From positions 102,564 to 166,563 of the forward strand of contig NZ_JABFDM010000013.1 in NCBI RefSeq assembly GCF_013178945.1: a stretch of 64,000 nt of DNA, read 5' to 3'. Shown one piece after another: positions 44,065-53,098 of this stretch (positions are counted from its first letter, which is position 1; every line of letters begins with the position of its first letter). The notes beneath the pieces were generated by a model. That model saw only the letters and a program-made list of their open reading frames with translations. It ran no database searches and was not told where the DNA came from. Origin of the DNA: Bradyrhizobium aeschynomenes. Lineage in GTDB: Bacteria > Pseudomonadota > Alphaproteobacteria > Rhizobiales > Xanthobacteraceae. A program made the translations under genes and the position numbers.

Positions 44065-44706
44065 TCAGATGCCGAGGGCCTGCATCGCCGCGGCGATGTC
44101 GCCGGTCGAGCGCACCAACACGGCCTGCAGCCCGCTGGCGCGGGCCCCCTCGATGTTTTCCGCGAGGTCGTCGAAGAACACGATGCGCTCGGCGGGGACG
44201 CCGATCGCCTGCACCACGTGCTCATACGCCGCGGCATCGGGTTTGCGCAGGCCGATCGACGACGACAGGAATATCTCGCGGAAATGGCCGAGCAGCCCGG
44301 CGTAGCGCGGCGAGAAGTGATCGATGTGCGGCTGGTTGGTGTTGGAGAAGGCATAGAGCGGAAGCGCGTCCGCGGCGCGGGCAAGCAAGGCGGCGATGCC
44401 GGGCATCGGGCCGACGAAGATCGCGTTCCAGCCGTCGAGAAACTGCCCGTCGGTGATGTCGATGCCGAGCTGGCGGCGCAAATGGGCGAAGAAGGCGGCA
44501 TCCGACACGGTGCCGCGCTCATGGCCATGATAGATCTCGTCGCGCACGAAGCGCTGCGCAATGCGCTCCGGCGAGCAGCCTGCATGCGCGGCCCAGCGCA
44601 ATACGACCTGAACGAAATCGATGTCGATCACGACGCGGCCGAGATCGAACAGCAGCGCGTCGGCGGCGCCAGGGCGGAGATCGGAGGGAAGCATCGCGAC
44701 GCGCAT
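44065..44706 (-). CDS. HAD-superfamily phosphatase, YihX-like
   Basis: A 213-residue HAD-IA protein closely resembling E. coli YihX, an alpha-D-glucose-1-phosphate phosphatase. Matching elements: LLFDLGRVVIDIDF (motif I, with nucleophile Asp and the LG in place of the second Asp, as in YihX), GHERGTVSDAAFF, YAFSNTNQPHIDH (motif II), IGLRKPDAAAYEHV (motif III Lys) and VFFDDLAENIEGARA (motif IV). Substrate by analogy is a sugar phosphate; not proven here. It is 33 nt downstream of the FMN dehydrogenase gene on the same strand, so the two may be co-transcribed. Confidence 0.88.
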   Translation of the reverse strand: MRVAMLPSDLRPGAADALLFDLGRVVIDIDFVQVVLRWAAHAGCSPERIAQRFVRDEIYHGHERGTVSDAAFFAHLRRQLGIDITDGQFLDGWNAIFVGPMPGIAALLARAADALPLYAFSNTNQPHIDHFSPRYAGLLGHFREIFLSSSIGLRKPDAAAYEHVVQAIGVPAERIVFFDDLAENIEGARASGLQAVLVRSTGDIAAAMQALGI

Positions 44707-44739
44707 CTTTGCCGGAGAGGAAGCCGAAGCAGGGCCTCG

Positions 44740-45876
44740 TCAATAGCGGTAGGGCTCGATGTCGGCCAGCGGAAACGCGCTGAACACGCCGGGCATGTGG
44801 GTGGCGGCCGCCGGATGCAGATAGGACGCGTTCAGCTCGGCAAAGGAGGTGACGCCGAGCAGTCCGAGCGCGCGAATGACCTCGTCCTCCAGCAGCTCCA
44901 ACATGCGCAGGATGCCGTCCTCGCCGGCGGCGGCCAGCGCCCAGCATTGCAGGCGGCCGATGCCGACCATGTCCGCGCCGGAGGCGATCGCCTTGACGAT
45001 GTCGGTGCCACGGCAGAAGCCGCCGTCGACCATGATCCTGGCACGGCCCTTCACCGCCGCGACGATCTCCGGCAGCACGTGCATCGCGCCGCGGCCATGG
45101 TCGAGCTGGCGGCCGCCATGGTTGGAGACGTAGATCCAGTCGACGCCGTGATCGAGCGCGATCTGGGCGTCCTCGGCGGTGGCGATGCCCTTGATGATCA
45201 GAGGCAGCTTGAACTTGTCCTTGATCAGCTCCACGGTGCGCCAGCTCAGCGCCTTCTGGTGATCGCCGCCGGTGGCGCGCAGCCTGCTCTCGCGGACATA
45301 TCGCTTGGCGATGTCGCGCTCGCGCCGGCTGTAATGGGCGGTGTCGACAGTCAGGCAGAACGCGGTGTAGCGGTTCGCCACCGCGCGGCTCACATAATCC
45401 TCGACGAAGGCATCGTCGCCGCGGACATAGAGCTGGAAGATGCGCAGCGCGTCCGGCGCGGCCTCGGCCGTCATCTCCAACCCGGGTTCCGACACCGAGC
45501 TCAGCATGTGCGCAGCTCCGAACCGGCCGGCGCCGCGCGCCACGGCCGCCGCGCCCATCGCATCGAAGATCTCGAGCGCGCCGACCGGGGCCAGCACGAC
45601 GGGCAGGCGCAGCCTGCGCCCGAACACCTCGACCGAGGCGTCGACCCGCGAGACGTCGCGCAGCACCCGCGGGCGGAACGCGATCTCGTCCAGCGCCATC
45701 CGGTTCCGGCGCAGCGTGGTCTCGGTCTCGGCGCCGCCGATGATGTAGTCCCAGGCGTTCTGGTTGAGCTGCGTTCGTGCCTTGCGGATGAACTCGTGCA
45801 GGTTCTGGAACTTCTCGTCGCTGGCGCCGAGCTCGACGTTGCGCCAGCCGGCCTCGATCGGGGTCTGTTGATTCAT
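44740..45876 (-). CDS. FMN-dependent alpha-hydroxy-acid dehydrogenase (lactate dehydrogenase type)
   Basis: A 378-residue TIM-barrel flavoprotein that oxidises L-2-hydroxy acids. Family elements: NAWDYIIGGAETETTLRRNR at the start, VVLAPVGALEIF, FQLYVRGDD, KGIATAEDAQIALDHGVDWI and the active-site SNHGGRQLDHG (catalytic His and substrate-binding Arg), then VMVDGG-like IMVDGGFCRGTDI. ATG 45876 has GGGAGG 5 nt upstream. The exact substrate (lactate, mandelate or another) cannot be told. It is soluble-looking, as in the oxidase group. Confidence 0.9.
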   Translation of the reverse strand: MNQQTPIEAGWRNVELGASDEKFQNLHEFIRKARTQLNQNAWDYIIGGAETETTLRRNRMALDEIAFRPRVLRDVSRVDASVEVFGRRLRLPVVLAPVGALEIFDAMGAAAVARGAGRFGAAHMLSSVSEPGLEMTAEAAPDALRIFQLYVRGDDAFVEDYVSRAVANRYTAFCLTVDTAHYSRRERDIAKRYVRESRLRATGGDHQKALSWRTVELIKDKFKLPLIIKGIATAEDAQIALDHGVDWIYVSNHGGRQLDHGRGAMHVLPEIVAAVKGRARIMVDGGFCRGTDIVKAIASGADMVGIGRLQCWALAAAGEDGILRMLELLEDEVIRALGLLGVTSFAELNASYLHPAAATHMPGVFSAFPLADIEPYRY

Positions 45877-46283
45877 GCATGCCTCCCAGCAAGGATTATC
45901 ATTTGTTATCCAACATCGCCCATCGGACGGGCCATACGCAAGCCATTCCGAACTGCGGCTGGCCGCGCGCGCCACGCCTGCGCATCGATTCGCCGCTGCG
46001 AACACGGCTCGTCGAGTTGTGATCGGCCGGCGACCGTGAAAGACCGGATAATCACGGTCGGGCATGATGCCGGCGTGATCGCGATCTTGATTTCGGTCGG
46101 GGAGCGTCCATTTCGGTTGACAACGCCACGGCCCTTCGCGGCACTCTGGTGGAATGTGCCGGGCCGGATATCGGCCTTGAAGAAACCGGAAATGTGGTGT
46201 GAGTTCGTAGGCCAATCCTGCCGGCGTTGCGTTCGGACCATGTGATCCGCCGGCCACCAAGCAAACCCTCGGGAAGCAAAGCA
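45877..46283. other. Divergent intergenic region before ctpA
   Basis: A 407-base gap between the dehydrogenase gene (minus) and ctpA (plus). It probably contains both promoters. No repeat, terminator or small gene was recognised. Confidence 0.45.
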
Positions 46284-47618
46284 ATGCGGAAAAACTGGCT
46301 GTTCCTGGCAGGCACGATGACCGGCGTCTGTCTGACCCTGATGGTCGCAGGCCCCGAGGGTGCGCAACTCGTCGCACGGGCGAAGGCCGCCGCCGGAATG
46401 GCCGACACCTATTCGCAGCTCAATCTGTTCGGCGCGGTGTTCGAGCGTGTTCGTGCCGACTATGTCGAGAAGCCGAACGATCCTGCGCTGATCGAGGGCG
46501 CCATCAACGGCATGGTGTCTTCGCTCGATCCGCATTCGCGCTACATGAACGACAAGTCCTGGCGCGACATGCAGGAAACCACGACCGGCGAGTTCGGCGG
46601 TCTGGGAATCGAGGTCACCATGGAAGAGGGGCTCGTCAAGGTCGTCGCGCCGATCGACGACACACCGGCCTCGAAGGCCGGCATCCTCTCGGGCGACCTC
46701 ATTGCCAAGATTGACGGCGACAGCGTTCAGGGCCTGACGCTCGAGCAGGCGGTCGCCAAGATGAAGGGCGGCGTCAACACCAAGACCAAGCTCACCATCA
46801 TCCGCAAGGGCAAGGACGCGCCGCTCGACGTCACGCTGACGCGCGAGATCATCCGCGTGCGGCCGGTGCGCTATCACACCGAGGGCGGCGATATCGGCTA
46901 CATCCGCATCACCTCGTTCAACGAGCAGACCACCGAGAGCCTGCGCAAGGCGGTCGCCAGCATCTCCAGAGACATTCCGCAGGAGAAGCTCGCGGGCTTC
47001 GTGATCGATCTGCGCAACAATCCGGGCGGCCTGCTCGATCAGGCGGTGTCGGTGTCCAGCACGTTCCTGCCGCGAGGCGAGGTGGTGTCCACCCGCGGCC
47101 GCAATCCCGAGGAGACGCAGCGTTTCACCGCCCGCGGCGGCGATCTCACCAAGGGCAAGCCGCTCGTGGTGCTGATCAATGGCGGATCGGCGTCCGCGTC
47201 GGAGATCGTGGCGGGCGCGTTGCATGATCACAAGCGCGCGACGCTGGTCGGCACGCGCTCGTTCGGCAAGGGCTCGGTTCAGACGATCATTCCGCTCGGT
47301 GCCGGCAATGGCGCGCTTGCGCTGACCACGGCGCGCTACTACACGCCGTCCGGTCGCTCGATCCAGGCGCAGGGCATCGCGCCGGACATCGAGGTCAAGC
47401 AGGACGTTCCGGACGAGCTCAAGGACCGCACCGACATCAAGGGCGAGGCGGGAATGCGCGGCCATCTGTCGGCCGCCGACGGCACCGAGCAGACCGGCTC
47501 GCAGTCCTACGTTCCGCCGGACGAGAAGGACGACAAGGCCTTGCACGCGGCCTTCAACGTGCTGCGCGGCGTCACCGTGAATGCGGACGTCCGGGCCAAG
47601 GCAGCGGTGCCGAATTGA
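46284..47618 (+). CDS. ctpA: Carboxy-terminal processing peptidase CtpA (S41)
   Basis: A 444-residue periplasmic or membrane-anchored serine protease that trims protein C termini, often murein hydrolases. An N-terminal uncleaved or signal helix (about 5-22) is followed by a PDZ domain (about 100-180, GGLGIEVTMEEGLVKV). The S41 catalytic core has GSASASEIVAGAL with Ser304 and RSFGKGSVQ with Lys329, 25 residues apart as in Prc/CtpA. A C-terminal tail of about 80 residues is low complexity. ATG 46284 follows GGGAAG; the frame is open upstream to 46227. Confidence 0.94.
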   Translation: MRKNWLFLAGTMTGVCLTLMVAGPEGAQLVARAKAAAGMADTYSQLNLFGAVFERVRADYVEKPNDPALIEGAINGMVSSLDPHSRYMNDKSWRDMQETTTGEFGGLGIEVTMEEGLVKVVAPIDDTPASKAGILSGDLIAKIDGDSVQGLTLEQAVAKMKGGVNTKTKLTIIRKGKDAPLDVTLTREIIRVRPVRYHTEGGDIGYIRITSFNEQTTESLRKAVASISRDIPQEKLAGFVIDLRNNPGGLLDQAVSVSSTFLPRGEVVSTRGRNPEETQRFTARGGDLTKGKPLVVLINGGSASASEIVAGALHDHKRATLVGTRSFGKGSVQTIIPLGAGNGALALTTARYYTPSGRSIQAQGIAPDIEVKQDVPDELKDRTDIKGEAGMRGHLSAADGTEQTGSQSYVPPDEKDDKALHAAFNVLRGVTVNADVRAKAAVPN

Positions 47619-47666
47619 GATGAAGGGCAGGGCGCGAGGGATCTCGCGCCTGCTCCGTTCTCACAC

Positions 47667-47704
47667 CGACGGGGCGGCTTTGCAGCCGTCCCGTCGTGGT
47701 TTTC
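47667..47704 (+). terminator. Rho-independent terminator after ctpA
   Basis: A 13-bp stem (47667-47679 and 47684-47696, one G-U pair, loop TTGC) is followed by TGGTTTT. It lies 48 nt after the ctpA stop, behind a first hairpin GGCGCGAG/CTCGCGCC (47631-47650). Confidence 0.7.
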
Positions 47705-47867
47705 GACCAGTGTGCACGGGCGGACATGGCCATGTCCGCCGCTCGAGATATTTCCGTGGCGGGGACCGACTGCAAGCGTCCGGCGCGGCGATCTGAAGAT
47801 AGGGTTTGAAAACGGCTTGCGGAAAAGGACCAGATTGCAGCGGTTTTAGCGGTTGAATGCTTGTCCG

Positions 47868-50588
47868 TCAGGCCGCATCGGAGCGCGGGCGACGGCCGGT
47901 CGACGCGTCCCGGCCATGGGCGCGATGGGCCTCGAACAGGCCTCGGACGTCGGCTGCGGGCTTCGGGGGGCTGAACAGGTAGCCCTGCATCTCCGAGCAG
48001 CCGAGCCGCTTCAGCACCTGGCGCTGCGCCTCGGTCTCGACGCCTTCCGCCGTCGTGGACATCTTGCGGATCGCGGCGATGTTGACGACGGCCTGGACGA
48101 TCGCGGCGGAGCCTTCGCTCTCCGTGATGTCCTTGACGAAGCAGCGGTCGATCTTGATCTTGTCGAACGGGATCCGTTGCAGATAGCTCAGGCTGGAATA
48201 GCCGGTGCCGAAATCGTCGAGCGCGATGCGGACGCCGAGCGCCCGCAGCTCGTGCAGCGTGTCGAGCGCATCGTCGTCACGAATGAGCACGGCCTCGGTG
48301 ATCTCCAGTTCCAGCCGGCGCGGCGACAGGCCGGAGGCCGCGAGCGCCTTGGCAACCTTGAGCGCGAGCGTGCCGCTCTTGAACTGCACCGGCGAGACGT
48401 TGACCGCGAGCCGGATGTCATCCGGCCATGTCGCAGCCTCGGTGCAGGCGACGTTGAGAACGCGCTCGCCGAGCTGGTTGATGAGGCCGGTGTCTTCGGC
48501 GATCGGGATGAACTCGGCGGGCGAGACGTAGCCGCGGGTCGGATGCCTCCAGCGCACCAGCGCCTCGCAGCCGACGATGCGGTCGTCCTGCAGGCTGAGG
48601 CAGGGCTGGTAGTAGACCTCGAGCTGGTCGTCGACCATAGCCTGGCGCAGGTCAACCTCGAGCTGATGGCGGGCCTTGACCTGGGCGTCCATCTCCGGCT
48701 CGAAGAACCGCCACGTGCGACGTCCCGCAGCCTTGGCGGCGTACATCGCCAGATCGGCGTTCTTCATGATCTGGTCGATATCGGTGCCGTGCTGCGGAAT
48801 CAGCGCCACGCCGATCGAGGCGTCTGCGGTCAATTGGTGGCCGAGGCAGTCGCGCGGGGCGCGGATGGCGGCCAGCATCTCGTCGATCAGGCAGCTGACG
48901 TCCTCGCGGCTCTTGATCGTGGTCTGCACCACGGCGAACTCGTCGCCGCCCAGACGCGCGACGAAGCCGGCGGTTCCGACACAGGCCTGCAGGCTTCTTG
49001 CAACCGACTTCAACAATTCGTCGCCGATCAGGTGGCCCAGCGAGTCGTTGACCCCCTTGAACTCGTCGATGTCGATGTAGTGCAGCGCCAGCTGCCGGCC
49101 GCTCGCCACGCCGGCCATTTCCTGCTTCAGCCGCTCGTGGAACAGGGTGCGGTTGGGCAGATCCGTCAGGGCGTCATAGTGGGCCAGATGCGTGATCTGC
49201 TCCTCGGACCGCTTGCGCTCGGTGATGTCCTCGTGGGTTGCAAGCCAGCCGCCGCCCACGATCGGCTCGTTGACGATCTGGATCCAGCGGCCGTCGGTGG
49301 TCTCGATGATCTGGGAGGTCTTGCGGCCGATGTTGCGCAACACGGCATCGGCATATTCTCCATCGTCACCGGCGAGCGAGCCGGATGCCTTGCGGTGTGC
49401 GATCAGCTCGCGGAACGTGCAGCCGGGCTTCACGACATCGGCGGACAGGCCGTACATGTCGATGTAGCGCTGATTGCTGATGACCAAGTGCTCCGATGCA
49501 TCGAACAGCAGCAGACCCTGGGTCATGTTGTTGACTGCCTTGTCGAGGCGTTCCTTCTCCAGCGTCAAGCGGCGGCTGGAGGCCTCGTGATCGCTGATCA
49601 GCCGTCGCACGACGACGGTGAGCATGCCGGCGATCAGCAGCACCGAGATCAAGCCGACGGCGATCAGGAACCTCATCTGCTCGCGCCAGTCGGCCAGCGC
49701 CGCGGACACGGTGGTCGTCGCGGTGACGATCAGCGGATAGCTCGTCAGCCGGTGCGACGCGCCGATGCGATGCTCGCCGTCGACCGGGCTGCTGAAGATG
49801 CCGGTGGTGTTGCCGTCGCCGGCCAGGATCTGGCGGAAGATCGGCGCGTCCTTGTAGTTCTGGCTCAGCATCCCCTCATGGCGAGGATAGCGTGCCAGCA
49901 AGATGCCGTCCCGATGCATCATCGAGATCGCAGCGTCCGGTCCGAGCGCGACGGACGCGAAGAAGCGCTCGACGTTGATCGGTTCGAGAGTGCGGCTGAT
50001 GACCCCGAGGAACTCGCCGCTCGGGCCGGTCAGCTTGAGCGCGATCACGGCGACGTTCGTGCCCGTGACCCGGCTCACGACCGGCTCGATCAGCAACTGC
50101 GGCGCCGTCGGGTCGGATTTCAGCCGCTTGAAATAGGTGCGATCAGCAACGTTGACCGGCGGCACCGGCCAAGCGGTTGCCGAATTGATCAAGTTGCCGT
50201 CGGAATCGAAGATGCTGACGCCGCCGACATAGGAAACCGCGCTCAGCTTGCCCTTCAGCATCGCGTTGACGGCCGCGGTGCCCATCTGCTCCTTGAAGCG
50301 CACGCTGGTGTCGATCCGGCTCAGCCGGACGTAGTTGGCGAGATCGCGCTGGATCGCGCCGAGGTCCTCCATCTGCTGATCGAAGTGACGCGCCAGCAGC
50401 AGCACGGTGTTTTCCAGCTCGCGCGTCGCGCTGTTGAGCGCGCGCTCCCGAAAGCTGTCGGCCATGATGGTCGCGCCGATCGCGATGGCCGCAATCAGCA
50501 CGAGGCCTCCTCCAACCAGCCAGCGGATTGGTCCGCCGCGGTCAGCCGAAGCCTTGAGGGCAATTCCTGGACTGGTGTTCGTCGTCAT
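47868..50588 (-). CDS. Membrane GGDEF-EAL sensor protein (cyclic-di-GMP turnover)
   Basis: A 906-residue inner-membrane protein. Transmembrane helix at about 22-42, a periplasmic dCACHE-like sensory domain (43-305), second helix (306-328), PAS domain (about 342-455, ending HEDITERKR), GGDEF domain (about 470-630) and EAL domain (about 640-890). The GGDEF motif is intact (547-551), so cyclase activity is possible. The feedback I-site RxxD is absent. The EAL motif is intact (675-677), and so is DDFGTGYSSL (791-800). Both activities may therefore exist, with net direction set by the sensor. ATG 50588 is chosen because a long lead upstream is not needed. It follows moaC on the same strand by 151 nt. 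Confidence 0.92.
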   Translation of the reverse strand: MTTNTSPGIALKASADRGGPIRWLVGGGLVLIAAIAIGATIMADSFRERALNSATRELENTVLLLARHFDQQMEDLGAIQRDLANYVRLSRIDTSVRFKEQMGTAAVNAMLKGKLSAVSYVGGVSIFDSDGNLINSATAWPVPPVNVADRTYFKRLKSDPTAPQLLIEPVVSRVTGTNVAVIALKLTGPSGEFLGVISRTLEPINVERFFASVALGPDAAISMMHRDGILLARYPRHEGMLSQNYKDAPIFRQILAGDGNTTGIFSSPVDGEHRIGASHRLTSYPLIVTATTTVSAALADWREQMRFLIAVGLISVLLIAGMLTVVVRRLISDHEASSRRLTLEKERLDKAVNNMTQGLLLFDASEHLVISNQRYIDMYGLSADVVKPGCTFRELIAHRKASGSLAGDDGEYADAVLRNIGRKTSQIIETTDGRWIQIVNEPIVGGGWLATHEDITERKRSEEQITHLAHYDALTDLPNRTLFHERLKQEMAGVASGRQLALHYIDIDEFKGVNDSLGHLIGDELLKSVARSLQACVGTAGFVARLGGDEFAVVQTTIKSREDVSCLIDEMLAAIRAPRDCLGHQLTADASIGVALIPQHGTDIDQIMKNADLAMYAAKAAGRRTWRFFEPEMDAQVKARHQLEVDLRQAMVDDQLEVYYQPCLSLQDDRIVGCEALVRWRHPTRGYVSPAEFIPIAEDTGLINQLGERVLNVACTEAATWPDDIRLAVNVSPVQFKSGTLALKVAKALAASGLSPRRLELEITEAVLIRDDDALDTLHELRALGVRIALDDFGTGYSSLSYLQRIPFDKIKIDRCFVKDITESEGSAAIVQAVVNIAAIRKMSTTAEGVETEAQRQVLKRLGCSEMQGYLFSPPKPAADVRGLFEAHRAHGRDASTGRRPRSDAA

Positions 50589-50739
50589 CGGTCCCGAATA
50601 CGCGTGCAAAGGGCGTCTGAGGATGGACCGCTGCAACGTCCCTCCCATAGCAATGGCTACAGGCCCGCAATGGAAGTGAGGTTAGCAAGATGAGTTAGCG
50701 AACGATTAATTTGAAGTTGTAATTGGCTTCCTGATACCG

Positions 50740-51222
50740 TCAGGCGCGATAATGGCCCGACTTGCCGCCGATCTTTTCTGTCAGATGGATGCCTTCGATG
50801 CGGACCCCGCGCTCGGCGGCCTTGATCATGTCGTAGATGGTCAGGCAGGCCACGGACACGGCGGTGAGCGCTTCCATCTCTACCCCGGTGGGGCCGGTCA
50901 CCTTCACGGTCGCCGTAACGATGCAGCCGGGCAGGGCGGCGTCAGGCGTGATATCGACGGTGACCTTGGAGAGCGCCAGAGGGTGGCACAGCGGAATGAG
51001 TTCGGAGGTCCGTTTGGCTGCCATGATGCCGGCGATGCGGGCCGTGCCCAGCACATCGCCCTTCTTGGCGTTGCCGGACACGATCAGGTCCAGCGTTGCC
51101 GGGCTCATCACCACGCGACCTTCGGCCGTTGCCGTCCGCTCCGTCGCGGCCTTGTCCGACACGTCGACCATGCGCGCTTCGCCGCGGGCGTCGATATGGG
51201 TGAGGGACGGCTTGTCGGTCAT
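50740..51222 (-). CDS. moaC: Cyclic pyranopterin monophosphate synthase MoaC
   Basis: Catalyses, with MoaA, conversion of the GTP-derived 3-prime,8-cyclo-GTP to cPMP in molybdenum cofactor synthesis. The 160-residue protein shows LTHIDARGEARMVDVSDK, then MAAKRTSELIPLCHPLALSK (substrate-binding), TGVEMEALTAVSVACLTIYDM and KSGHYRA at the end. All family elements are present. It follows trpC by 6 nt on the same strand, an arrangement seen in many alphaproteobacteria. There moeA usually follows moaC; here a GGDEF-EAL gene stands instead. Confidence 0.96.
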   Translation of the reverse strand: MTDKPSLTHIDARGEARMVDVSDKAATERTATAEGRVVMSPATLDLIVSGNAKKGDVLGTARIAGIMAAKRTSELIPLCHPLALSKVTVDITPDAALPGCIVTATVKVTGPTGVEMEALTAVSVACLTIYDMIKAAERGVRIEGIHLTEKIGGKSGHYRA

Positions 51223-51228
51223 TTGCAG

Positions 51229-52047
51229 CTACTCAGCCGCGCTGACGGAGGCGGCATCTCGCGCGAGCAGTGCGCGTGTCGCGGCCGTCACGTCGGCCTG
51301 CCGCATCAGGCTCTCGCCGACCAGGAAGGTCTGGATCTGGACGCGCGCCAGACGCGCGAGATCCGCGGGCGTAAAGATGCCGCTCTCGCCGACCAGCAGG
51401 CGCTCCTTTGGCACAAGCGGCGCCAGCGCTTCGGAGGTTGTTAGCGTGGTCTCGAAGGTGCGCAGATTGCGGTTGTTGATGCCGATCATCGGCGAGCGCA
51501 GCTTCAACGCTCGGTCGAGCTCGGCGCGGTCGTGGATCTCGATCAGCACGTCCATGCCGCTGTCGAGTGCCGCCGCCTCGATGTCTTGCGCCGCGGCGTC
51601 ATCGAGCGCCGCCATGATGATCAGGATGCAGTCCGCGCCATGCGCCCGGGCCTCGACCACCTGGTAGGTGTCGAACATGAACTCCTTGCGCAGCACGGGC
51701 AGGGCGGTGGCGGCACGCGCCGCGACCATGAAGTTCAGATGCCCCTGGAAAGACGGGGTATCGGTGAGCACCGACAGGCAGGCTGCGCCACCGGCCTCAT
51801 AGGCCTTGGCGAGGGTGGGCGGGTCGAAATCGGCACGGATCAGGCCCTTCGAGGGCGAAGCCTTCTTCACCTCCGCGATCAGCGCGTAGTCGCCCTTGGC
51901 GTGCTTGCTCCGGATCGCCGCGACGAAGCCGCGCGGCGGCGAGGCGTCACGGGCACGGGCCTCGAGCTCCGCCAGCGGGCACGCATGCTTGGCGGCGGCG
52001 ATCTCCTCGCGCTTGTAGGCTTCGATCTTGGCCAGGATATCGGACAT
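51229..52047 (-). CDS. trpC: Indole-3-glycerol phosphate synthase
   Basis: TIM-barrel enzyme that closes the indole ring from CdRP in tryptophan synthesis. The 272-residue protein has LIAEVKKASPSKGLIR (active-site Lys in the KxSPSKG element), LRKEFMFDTYQVVEARAHGAD, INNRNLRTFET and LVGESGIFTPADL. Length is normal and the PRAI domain is separate. It lies 16 nt after trpD and 6 nt before moaC, a single transcription unit. No leader peptide or attenuator was found inside the unit. Confidence 0.96.
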   Translation of the reverse strand: MSDILAKIEAYKREEIAAAKHACPLAELEARARDASPPRGFVAAIRSKHAKGDYALIAEVKKASPSKGLIRADFDPPTLAKAYEAGGAACLSVLTDTPSFQGHLNFMVAARAATALPVLRKEFMFDTYQVVEARAHGADCILIIMAALDDAAAQDIEAAALDSGMDVLIEIHDRAELDRALKLRSPMIGINNRNLRTFETTLTTSEALAPLVPKERLLVGESGIFTPADLARLARVQIQTFLVGESLMRQADVTAATRALLARDAASVSAAE

Positions 52048-52063
52048 GACGCGCTCCGCGAGA

Positions 52064-53077
52064 TCAGCCGTTGGAGACTGCGATCAGCTGCTTCAGCCGT
52101 GCCGCGGCGGCGCCGCTGTCGAGGGAGTCCTTGCCGATCGCCACGCCCTCTTTGAGAGACTTGGCGCGGCCGGCAACGACCAGAGCCGCAGCTGCGTTCA
52201 ACAGAGCAACGTCGCGGTAGGGACTGGGCAGGCCGTCGAGCACGCTCTGCAGCGCCACCGCGTTGGCCGCGGCGTCACCGCCCTTGAGCCCGTCGCTGCC
52301 GCACAGGCCGAGCCCGGCCTCATCGGGCGTAACCTCGAAGGTGCGGATATGGCCGTTCTCGAGCGCCGCCACAAAGGTCGGGCCGGTCAGCGTGATCTCG
52401 TCCAGCCCGTCGGAACCGTGCACGACCCAGGCAGCTTCCGAGCCGAGATTCTTGAGTACTTGTGCCAATGGCTCGACCCATTGCCGCGAGAACACGCCGA
52501 CCATCTGACGCTTGACGCCGGCGGGGTTGGACAGCGGCCCGAGCAGGTTGAAGATGGTGCGGGTCGCGAGCTCGACGCGGGTCGGGCCGACGTTCTTCAT
52601 CGCCGGATGATGAGCGGGCGCGAACATGAAGCCGATGCCAGCCTCGCGCACGCAGCGCCCGACCTGGTCCGGCTTCAGGTCGATCTTGACGCCCAGCGCA
52701 GCGAGCACGTCGGCTGCGCCCGAGCGCGACGACAGCGCGCGGTTGCCATGCTTGGCGACCGGAATGCCGGCGCCGGCCACGATGAAGGAGGCGCAGGTCG
52801 AGACGTTGACCGAACCCGAGCCGTCACCGCCGGTGCCGACGATGTCCACTGCGGTTGCCGGCGCGTCGACGCGCAGCATCTTCGCCCGCATCACGCTGAC
52901 GGCGCCGGTGATCTCCTCGACCGTCTCGCCGCGAACGCGCAGCGCCATCAGCAGTGCGCCCATCTGCGACGGCGTGGCCTCGCCCGACATCATGCTGTCG
53001 AAGGCGGACGCGGCCTGTTCACGGGACAGCGGCGCGCCGGTCGCGACCTTGCCAATGATCGACTTGAGATCGTCCAT
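52064..53077 (-). CDS. trpD: Anthranilate phosphoribosyltransferase
   Basis: Transfers phosphoribosyl from PRPP to anthranilate. The 337-residue protein shows the PRPP-binding GTGGDGSGSVNVST with KHGNRALSSRSG and the GVFSRQWVEPLA segment. ATG 53077 is used; a GTG immediately before (53080) is an equal alternative behind GAGGAA. No trpG lies between ppiD and trpD, in keeping with fused TrpEG proteins encoded elsewhere in Rhizobiales. Confidence 0.96.
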   Translation of the reverse strand: MDDLKSIIGKVATGAPLSREQAASAFDSMMSGEATPSQMGALLMALRVRGETVEEITGAVSVMRAKMLRVDAPATAVDIVGTGGDGSGSVNVSTCASFIVAGAGIPVAKHGNRALSSRSGAADVLAALGVKIDLKPDQVGRCVREAGIGFMFAPAHHPAMKNVGPTRVELATRTIFNLLGPLSNPAGVKRQMVGVFSRQWVEPLAQVLKNLGSEAAWVVHGSDGLDEITLTGPTFVAALENGHIRTFEVTPDEAGLGLCGSDGLKGGDAAANAVALQSVLDGLPSPYRDVALLNAAAALVVAGRAKSLKEGVAIGKDSLDSGAAAARLKQLIAVSNG

Positions 53078-53098
53078 CACGCGTTTCCTCGCGAGCCG

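Noticed and set aside
43924..46245. A 773-codon plus-strand frame opposite the HAD and FMN dehydrogenase genes
   Set aside because: Shadow frame with no protein-like features; both minus-strand genes show full motif sets.
47853..50693. A 946-codon plus-strand frame opposite the GGDEF-EAL gene
   Set aside because: Shadow frame; the minus strand has complete sensor, PAS, GGDEF and EAL domains.
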